Shown piece by piece: positions 1-4,702 of a stretch of 5,734 nucleotides of DNA. This DNA is from Candidatus Latescibacterota bacterium. Lineage in GTDB: Bacteria; Latescibacterota; MVCY01. The position numbers were made by a program, and so were the translations under genes. Each line of letters opens with the position of its first letter. Position 1 is the stretch's first letter. The notes under the pieces are model-generated. The model was not told where the DNA came from, did not search any database, and worked only from the letters and a program-made list of their open reading frames with translations. Location of the stretch: NCBI GenBank assembly GCA_030608245.1, contig JAUWEO010000123.1, forward strand, positions 1 to 5,734, read 5' to 3'.

Positions 1-57
1 TAGGGGCAGACCTATGTGTCTGCCCGAATTGGGGCGCACGCACAGGTGCGCCCCTAC
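1..57. repeat. Two-hairpin interspersed repeat, copy 1 (MITE-like)
   Basis: The sequence shows two strong hairpins side by side. GGGCAGAC (4-11) pairs with GTCTGCCC (18-25), and GGGGCGCAC (31-39) pairs with GTGCGCCCC (46-54), joined by GAATT. The ends TAGGGG (1-6) and CCCCTA (51-56) form a terminal inverted repeat. A second copy lies inverted at 4596-4683. Of the first 47 positions of that copy, 43 match the reverse complement of this one. The element carries no gene. It resembles non-autonomous, MITE- or REP-like intergenic repeats, but the family name is not known to me. The base before position 1 is not visible, so the left boundary is uncertain. Confidence 0.85.
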
Positions 58-102
58 AAAAAGCGGTATTAACGCTGATTCGGCAAGATTGTTGCTTTGC
101 CC

Positions 103-131
103 TTGACATTGTATTGGAATTTCGTTATTCT
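103..131 (+). promoter_or_regulatory. Sigma-70-type promoter for the antiporter/S55 operon
   Basis: A perfect -35 hexamer TTGACA (103-108) is separated by exactly 17 bp from TATTCT (126-131), which matches 4 of 6 bases of the -10 consensus TATAAT. Transcription would begin near 137-140 and give a leader of about 110 nt before the antiporter ATG at 252. It is the best promoter-like match I see in the window and lies in the expected place, ahead of a two-gene operon. No operator sequence is evident. Confidence 0.6.
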
Positions 132-150
132 TAAACACAACCAGAACCCG

Positions 151-227
151 TTCGTAAAAGGTCGCATATCCCCTCCCCTCGGGGAGGGGATAAAGGGGAG
201 GGGAAACATTTTGGAGCTTTTTACGAA
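151..227. repeat. Palindromic element in the antiporter leader
   Basis: Perfect 9-bp arms TTCGTAAAA (151-159) and TTTTACGAA (219-227) enclose a nested CCCCTCCCC/GGGGAGGGG block at 167-203. The whole structure has the shape of a small palindromic insertion, or of two nested ones. The same 9-mer occurs a third time at 3192-3200, upstream of the LarA-like gene. The element lies between the predicted promoter and the ribosome binding site, so it should be transcribed as the 5' leader and end only about 10 nt before the ribosome binding site. Confidence 0.6.
167..203 (+). promoter_or_regulatory. Alternative leader hairpins and G-quadruplex motif
   Basis: TATCCCCTCCCC (167-178) is perfectly complementary to 181-192. 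The shorter CCCCTCCCC (170-178) can instead pair with a second GGGGAGGGG at 195-203. The G-rich side contains four runs of four guanines (181-184, 186-189, 195-198, 200-203) with loops of 1, 5 and 1 nt, a textbook G-quadruplex motif on the transcribed-sense strand. These folds compete for the same bases. A regulatory role is inferred only from position. The block may simply be a dispersed repeat. Confidence 0.45.
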
Positions 228-236
228 AGGATCAAC

Positions 237-243
237 AAGGAGA
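237..243 (+). promoter_or_regulatory. Ribosome binding site of the antiporter gene
   Basis: AAGGAGA at 237-243 lies about 8-9 nt before the ATG at 252. This supports that start, since no other in-frame start nearby has a comparable site. Confidence 0.75.
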
Positions 244-251
244 ACCCTTCA

Positions 252-1238
252 ATGGAACAGTTTTTTGAGAGCTTACCTCTCTGGGTAAATATACTCCTAT
301 TCTTAGCCGGATTTTCGATCATCACCAAGGGGGCTAACTGGTTTGTGGGTTCTGCCGTTAGCATAGCAGAGGCCACCGGGGTTCCTAAGATTGTAATTGG
401 GGCTACCATCGTGAGCGTGGCTACCACTTTCCCTGAGTTCTGTGTGTCCTTCATCGCCAGTTTGATGAACCACCCGGAGACTGCTGTGGGTAATTCCATA
501 GGCTCCGCTGTCTGTAATATTGGTCTCATTCTTGGCACTTCTGTGCTGATCAGACCAATGGTTGTGCAGAAGAAAGCGGCCCTGCGCCAGGGAGCATTTA
601 TGCTCGCTGCTGGCATCTCAGCCATTCTGCTGGCCTTCAACGGACAACTATCTCAGCTAGATGGACTGGTCCTGCTTGTCGGACTGGTATGCTATATCTG
701 GTACTCCCTCCGGAACTCCGGGAGAAAGCGCGATTCTGCAGTGAATACCGGATCAAAAACAATAGCTGAAGAGCGGTTCTCCTGGCAGAAGTCTTCTGCA
801 ATTCAGCGATTCTGTATCGGTGGGATTGGGGTGGGTCTGGGCAGCGTCCTGTTAGTGCAGAATGCCGCAGTAATAGCCCGTTGGCTGGGAGTGCCTGAGT
901 TGATTATCGCCCTCACCTTAGTCTCCGTGGGGACCTCTCTGCCGGAGTATCTCACCTCCCTGACGGCGATAGCCAAAGGGCATGGGGATCTGGGCGTGGG
1001 CAATGTCATAGGAGCTAATGTGTTGGATATGTTCTGGGTTTTAGGAGCCTCTAGCCTTGTCCGCTCCCTTTCCATTCAAAGGCAAACCCAGGTGCTTGAT
1101 TTCCCCTTTATGCTCCTGCTTATGGGCCTGTGTGTGCTGTTCAGTACCACTGGACGGAAAATCTACCGCTGGGAAGGAGCTATCCTGTTTGGTTTCTATT
1201 GTCTCTACCTTTTGCTGATGTTCCGCTTTTTCACCTGA
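252..1238 (+). CDS. CaCA-family sodium/calcium-type antiporter (YrbG-like)
   Basis: This 328-residue inner-membrane protein probably exchanges calcium or another cation for sodium or protons. It has about ten hydrophobic segments in two homologous halves, joined by a polar loop at about 153-185. Each half carries a CaCA alpha repeat. Alpha-1 has ATTFPE with E62, then GNSIGSAVCN with S85 and N89. Alpha-2 has GTSLPE with E232, then GNVIGANVLD with D259. The two glutamates and the asymmetric Asn/Asp pair correspond to E54, E213, N81 and D240 of the archaeal exchanger NCX_Mj. Two ligand positions differ: Thr59 replaces the first-repeat serine (S51), and Ala255 replaces S236, a sodium ligand in NCX_Mj. 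Length is normal for the family. The ATG has a good ribosome binding site. The stop lies 22 nt before the S55 gene, so they are probably one operon. The family is near certain, ion specificity is not. Confidence 0.93.
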   Translation: MEQFFESLPLWVNILLFLAGFSIITKGANWFVGSAVSIAEATGVPKIVIGATIVSVATTFPEFCVSFIASLMNHPETAVGNSIGSAVCNIGLILGTSVLIRPMVVQKKAALRQGAFMLAAGISAILLAFNGQLSQLDGLVLLVGLVCYIWYSLRNSGRKRDSAVNTGSKTIAEERFSWQKSSAIQRFCIGGIGVGLGSVLLVQNAAVIARWLGVPELIIALTLVSVGTSLPEYLTSLTAIAKGHGDLGVGNVIGANVLDMFWVLGASSLVRSLSIQRQTQVLDFPFMLLLMGLCVLFSTTGRKIYRWEGAILFGFYCLYLLLMFRFFT

Positions 1239-1247
1239 TAAAACAGG

Positions 1248-1254
1248 AAGGAGG
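1248..1254 (+). promoter_or_regulatory. Strong ribosome binding site that fixes a TTG start
   Basis: AAGGAGG (1248-1254) lies 6 nt before TTG at 1261. No upstream ATG is available in this short gap. The first in-frame ATG is codon 27, which would remove the signal peptide. This site therefore decides in favour of the TTG start. Confidence 0.85.
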
Positions 1255-1260
1255 CTATCC

Positions 1261-3060
1261 TTGCGTACATTTCTGGCCTGTTTAACTACTCTGCTGTTGC
1301 TGGTTTCCTCCGCACTCCACTCGGCAGAGATTCCCATTATGCCGGTAGAGCAACTTCAACGTGGAATGAAGGGAATGGGAAAGACAGTCTTCCAGGGCAC
1401 CCGAATCGAGGAGTTCGATGTGGAGATCTTGGGGGTGCTGAGAAACTGGAACGCCAAAAGTGACCTCATCTTAGCCAAACTCTCCGGAAAGCCCGGAGGA
1501 GCACTGGCCAGAACAGGTCAGGTCATCGCTGGGATGAGCGGAAGTCCAGTTTATGTAGAAGGGAAATTGATCGGTGCGGTGGCCTACACCTGGCCTTTTG
1601 CCAAAGAGCCTATCGCCGGCATCACCCCCATAGCCGAAATGCTAAATGTGATGAGAGACAACCGGCAGGAAGAGATGGGCTCCCTTCCCCAGCAGGTTTA
1701 TCCTTTGACCTCTTCCCAAACAGCCATTCGGGTACCCAAAGAGATCGCTCTGGCCAATCCTCAGGTAGAAGGGCTCCAGGGGGCAACGCTGAAACCCATT
1801 GCTACACCCTTAGTGTTAAGCGGTTTTGACTCTGAGGTTATCGAACGGATGAGCCCCCAACTGGCTGAATGGGGACTTATTCCCCTGCAAGGGGGCGGGA
1901 CCACTGCGCAACAGCCGGATGATCTCACCCTTGAGCCAGGTTCTCCGTTAGGGGTACAATTGGTCGGCGGCGATCTGAGCGCCACCAACATTGGCACCCT
2001 CACCTATCGTCGGGGCAATCAGGTGGTCGCCTTCGGACATCGGATGTTCCTCTCCGGCTCCGTCAGTTTCCCTATGACCGGGGTTTACATCCACGATGTT
2101 ATGCCCTCTCAAGCCTTATCCTTCAAATTGGGGGCGGCGACTCAGATTCTGGGGACCATCCAGCAGGATCGCTACCCTGCTGTTGCCGGGATCATAGGCC
2201 AGATGCCCGATATGCTTCCGGTGGAAGTACAGATCGGCTCTGCCTCCGAAAAAGAGAAATACCAGTTTCAGGTCATCAGAGACCGTGAGCTGTGCCCTTA
2301 CTTCGCTCTCTACAGCCTCTTTAACACAGTTTTGGTCGCCGAGAAACTGTATGGTGACGCCACCATTAAGTCGCAATTATCCATCCAGATACAGGGTTAT
2401 CCTGATCTTCGGCTGCAAAATCTCTATTCCGGTCATCAAGCCGTTTACCACACCTGTCTCCGTCTACTCTCTCCGCTTTACGCTATAGTCCAGAATCCGT
2501 TCAAAAAGGTGAGAATTGAGGATGTGAGGTTTGATATTGAAGTCCAGGAGAGGATAAGATCCGCCTGGATCAACGGGGTGCGGGTGGACAAAAAAACTGT
2601 CAGGCCGGGGGAAGAAGTCCAGGCAACGGTCACGCTGGAACAGTACCTTGGCCAGTGTTTCTCTCGGAAAATTTCTTTGAAAATCCCGGAAGATGTGCCT
2701 GAGGGGAAAATCCTACTCTGGGTAGGCGACGCCCAGACCCATAAAGCCTGGGAGCAGAAACGCGCTCCAGATAAATATCTGCCCAAGAATTTGACTCACC
2801 TGCTCCAGATCCTGAGCAGTGAGGAGAAGAACAACACCTTAATCGTGCAGCTTTTCGGCCCGGAAAAGGGACTGACCGTCGAGGCCAGAGAGATGCCATC
2901 CCTGCCAGCGTCGATCCTGGCGGTTATGGAATCCTCAAAGCAGACAGGCCAGATCGGTTCTGTTGCCGGCACGGTCATTGCAAAAAAGCAGATCGGAACC
3001 GATTTCGTCCTCTCTGGAAGCTACTCTGTTCCACTTGAGGTCAGCAGAGAGAGCAAATGA
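1261..3060 (+). CDS. Secreted SpoIVB-like peptidase S55 domain protein
   Basis: The protein has 599 residues from a TTG start. Residues 1-22 form a signal peptide (basic MR, hydrophobic 8-18, likely cleavage around 18-22), so it should act outside the cytoplasmic membrane. Residues 28-130 match the C-terminal part of the SpoIVB S55 domain: FDVEILGV, then TGQVIAGMSGSPVY with candidate nucleophile S93, then GKLIGAV and GITPIAEML. Residues 231-275 match the N-terminal part: GTLTY (245-249) and AFGH with H260. The Ser and His motifs are thus in the reverse order to SpoIVB, where His comes first. The aspartate I recall in SpoIVB, ahead of the serine motif, seems to be replaced by LSG (74-76). No PDZ domain is evident. 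Residues 400-599 look beta-rich and are not recognised. Large S55 proteins of this type occur in non-sporulating bacteria. Substrate and protease activity are unproven. It follows the antiporter by 22 nt. Confidence 0.85.
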   Translation: MRTFLACLTTLLLLVSSALHSAEIPIMPVEQLQRGMKGMGKTVFQGTRIEEFDVEILGVLRNWNAKSDLILAKLSGKPGGALARTGQVIAGMSGSPVYVEGKLIGAVAYTWPFAKEPIAGITPIAEMLNVMRDNRQEEMGSLPQQVYPLTSSQTAIRVPKEIALANPQVEGLQGATLKPIATPLVLSGFDSEVIERMSPQLAEWGLIPLQGGGTTAQQPDDLTLEPGSPLGVQLVGGDLSATNIGTLTYRRGNQVVAFGHRMFLSGSVSFPMTGVYIHDVMPSQALSFKLGAATQILGTIQQDRYPAVAGIIGQMPDMLPVEVQIGSASEKEKYQFQVIRDRELCPYFALYSLFNTVLVAEKLYGDATIKSQLSIQIQGYPDLRLQNLYSGHQAVYHTCLRLLSPLYAIVQNPFKKVRIEDVRFDIEVQERIRSAWINGVRVDKKTVRPGEEVQATVTLEQYLGQCFSRKISLKIPEDVPEGKILLWVGDAQTHKAWEQKRAPDKYLPKNLTHLLQILSSEEKNNTLIVQLFGPEKGLTVEAREMPSLPASILAVMESSKQTGQIGSVAGTVIAKKQIGTDFVLSGSYSVPLEVSRESK

Positions 3061-3082
3061 CCTGGGCTTATGTCCAAATTTC

Positions 3083-3179
3083 AACGCAAAGACGCAAAGA
3101 CGCAAAGAGAAAAGATATTATTTAATAATCACATAATTATCTCTTTTGCTTTTCCTCTGCGACTTTGCGTCTCTGCGTT
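3083..3179. repeat. ACGCAAAG inverted repeat in the S55-larA gap
   Basis: Three tandem copies of ACGCAAAG (3084-3091, 3092-3099, 3100-3107) form the left arm 3083-3107. The right arm 3155-3179 is its reverse complement at 22 of 25 positions. The centre is AT-rich and includes a perfect small palindrome at 3117-3129 (ATTATT-T-AATAAT). Such arms of repeated CGCAAAGA units are common in environmental genomes. The element lies 22 nt after the S55 stop. It could terminate that operon's transcript, or its AT-rich centre could supply a -10 box for larA. Neither is shown, since there is no clear GC stem with a T-run and no clear -35. The whole S55-larA gap (3061-3245) is this repeat, the motif at 3190-3209 and about 36 unremarkable bases. 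Confidence 0.85.
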
Positions 3180-3189
3180 AGATTTCACA

Positions 3190-3209
3190 CTTTTTACGAA
3201 TGGATCAAT
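3190..3209 (+). repeat. Second copy of the CTTTTTACGAA-GGATCAA motif
   Basis: CTTTTTACGAATGGATCAAT here matches 217-236, just before the antiporter ribosome binding site, at 18 of 20 bases. The two copies lie 37 and 16 nt before their gene starts. The shared stretch is too long to be chance and is probably the end of a dispersed repeat. A regulator-binding site is a less likely alternative. Confidence 0.6.
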
Positions 3210-3245
3210 GTTTCGTCTGACAGATTTGTGTGTGGTTGTATCCCT

Positions 3246-4526
3246 ATGAAGATAGACTTCCCTTACAGAATGATAGAGGGAGTTGAAGTCCCCGACGCCA
3301 ATCTGTTGGGTATCTTCGAACCCCCAAAAGACTGCGCTCTGCCTCAAAACGAGGATGGGATTGTCAGCGAAGGCCTCTCTCATCCTATCGGCTTCCCCCC
3401 TGTAGAACAGATTGTCGGGCCGGGGATGAAGATCGTCATCATCTCCGACGACCACACCCGTCCCACACCTGTAGCCAAAATCCTGCCTCTGTTGTTGGAG
3501 AGACTAGGGGAGGGCAGAGTCAGCAGGGAGAAGATAAGCATCGTAGTGGGCTCTGGCACCCACCGGCCGATGACTGACACAGAGAAACTGAAGAAGTTCG
3601 GCCAGCATCTCCTTGAACATTTTGAGGTTTCAGACCACAATAGCTATGATCCCGAGAGCCTGGTCAGCCTTGGCCACAGCGAAGATGGCACCGAGGTGCT
3701 GGTCAACAGAAAAGCCGTGGAAGCGGACTTGCTCATTGGCATTGGCCAGATTGTTCCCCACGGGGTAGTAGGTTTCAGCGGCGGCGGGAAGATCGTTCAG
3801 CCGGGGGTCTGCGGTGAGGCCATAACCGGCTGGACTCACTGGCTTTCTGTCCAATATGACCAGTCCCAGATCTTAGGCGTCAGAGACAATCCGGTGAGGA
3901 CTCAGATCGATGCTGTAGCCGAAAAGGCGGGCCTTGATCTGATCGTCAACACAGTTCCCAGCAGCAACGGCGGGATTGCCGCCCTGGTGGTCGGCGATCC
4001 GGTGGAAGCCCACCGAAAGGGATGCCAGATAGCAACCGAGCTGTTTGGGGTGACCGTCCCCCGATTGGCAGATATCGTTCTCACAGACTCCTATCCGGCG
4101 GATTCTAATCTGTGGCAAGCGGCAAAGGGACTCTATGCTGCCGCAACAGCCGTTAGAGAAGGTGGAGTGGTAATCCTGGTAACCCCCTGCCCTGAAGGAG
4201 TGGCACCTGAACAGCCCGATTTCCTGGCCCACGGTTATCTCACCCCTGAACAGGCCTGGGAGCGGTTTAACAAAGGACAGATAAGGGCCCTTACGGTAGC
4301 GGCCCACTTAGCACGGGTGGGAAAGCTGGTTAGGAGCAAAGCGCGCACCATCTTAGTCTCCCCTGGAGTTTCTCCCCAGGAGACTGAGAAGTTAGGACTG
4401 CTTTATGCCCAGACAGTCAAAGAAGCCCTGCAGAAAGCCTTTGCCCTGCTGGGGAGAGATGCCCAGGTGGCCGTGTTAAGACGCGGCGGCGAGATTCTAC
4501 CCCAGATTCGGAGAGATACCGAATGA
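3246..4526 (+). CDS. larA: LarA-family nickel-dependent 2-hydroxyacid racemase/epimerase
   Basis: This 426-residue cytoplasmic enzyme belongs to the lactate racemase family, which uses a covalently bound nickel-pincer nucleotide to invert the carbon of 2-hydroxyacids. All the residues I know from Lactiplantibacillus plantarum LarA are present at matching spacings: D69 and R72 in DDHTRP (D72, R75), H106 in GTHRP (H108), H172 in PHG (H174), K182 in GFSGGGK (K184, cofactor lysine), H198 in WTHW (H200, nickel ligand), and Q291 and K294 in QAAK (Q295, K298). LarA homologues act on lactate, malate, gluconate and other acids, so the substrate is not settled. ATG 3246 gives the family length (L. plantarum 424). 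The frame stays open upstream to a TTG at 3165 inside a repeat, which I reject. No good ribosome binding site is visible. LarB, LarC and LarE are absent here. The stop overlaps a short ATG frame. Confidence 0.9.
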   Translation: MKIDFPYRMIEGVEVPDANLLGIFEPPKDCALPQNEDGIVSEGLSHPIGFPPVEQIVGPGMKIVIISDDHTRPTPVAKILPLLLERLGEGRVSREKISIVVGSGTHRPMTDTEKLKKFGQHLLEHFEVSDHNSYDPESLVSLGHSEDGTEVLVNRKAVEADLLIGIGQIVPHGVVGFSGGGKIVQPGVCGEAITGWTHWLSVQYDQSQILGVRDNPVRTQIDAVAEKAGLDLIVNTVPSSNGGIAALVVGDPVEAHRKGCQIATELFGVTVPRLADIVLTDSYPADSNLWQAAKGLYAAATAVREGGVVILVTPCPEGVAPEQPDFLAHGYLTPEQAWERFNKGQIRALTVAAHLARVGKLVRSKARTILVSPGVSPQETEKLGLLYAQTVKEALQKAFALLGRDAQVAVLRRGGEILPQIRRDTE

Positions 4527-4576
4527 ACACTGAAATAATTGAAGAAAAGCTCATCCGGAAAATGCGTGCTCTCTGA
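4523..4576 (+). pseudogene. Possible stub of a lost gene downstream of larA
   Basis: An ATG at 4523 overlaps the larA stop as ATGA and has a plausible ribosome binding site, GGAGAG (4510-4515), about 7-9 nt upstream. Both are typical of a translationally coupled next gene. The frame encodes only MNTEIIEEKLIRKMRAL and stops at 4574-4576, 20 nt before the inverted repeat copy at 4596. The peptide looks like the charged helical start of a normal protein but is too short to assign. A genuine micropeptide or a chance frame are alternatives. Confidence 0.3.
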
Positions 4577-4595
4577 ACGTCCATGCGGGTTTGTG

Positions 4596-4683
4596 GTAGG
4601 GGCGCACCTGCGTGTGCGCCCGAATTTGGGCAGACACATAGGCTTCGCCCCGGAGGGCTCAAGCCCGAAGGATCTGCCCCTAC
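4596..4683. repeat. Two-hairpin interspersed repeat, copy 2, inverted, with 30-nt insert
   Basis: Bases 4596-4642 match the reverse complement of the element at the left edge at 43 of 47 positions, and 4673-4683 match its terminal TCTGCCCCTA. Between them lie 30 extra bases (4643-4672) with their own fold: CTTC (4643-4646) pairs with GAAG (4667-4670), and GGGC (4655-4658) pairs with GCCC (4663-4666). The first hairpin is GGGCGCAC (4600-4607) with GTGCGCCC (4614-4621). The outer arms GGGCAGA (4628-4634) and TCTGCCC (4673-4679) now enclose the insert. The repeat fills most of the gap before aroA and ends 19 nt before its ATG. The rest of the gap (4577-4595, 4684-4702) shows no promoter I would defend. 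Confidence 0.85.
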
Positions 4684-4702
4684 AAGAGAATGTTATTAAC
4701 TT

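Noticed and set aside
97..288. 63-codon plus-strand frame in the leader
   Set aside because: It runs through the promoter and the G-rich repeat, overlaps the antiporter in another frame, has no ribosome binding site and a low-complexity product.
3084..3107. Tandem ACGCAAAG units as a CRISPR-like or iteron array
   Set aside because: Units are 8 bp with no spacers and the right side is the inverted counterpart, so this is one arm of a palindromic repeat. No replication or cas gene is nearby.
3165..3245. Upstream extension of the LarA-like frame from a TTG at 3165
   Set aside because: The extra 27 codons lie partly in the right arm of the inverted repeat, have no ribosome binding site and would exceed the family's length. 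Homology begins at the ATG at 3246.
3873..4307. 144-codon minus-strand frame
   Set aside because: It lies wholly inside larA on the opposite strand, and its product has no recognisable family features.
1..4683. Composite transposon bounded by the two inverted copies
   Set aside because: There is no transposase or recombinase between them, the enclosed genes are ordinary cellular ones, and the elements look like widely dispersed repeats. Kept only as a low-interest finding.
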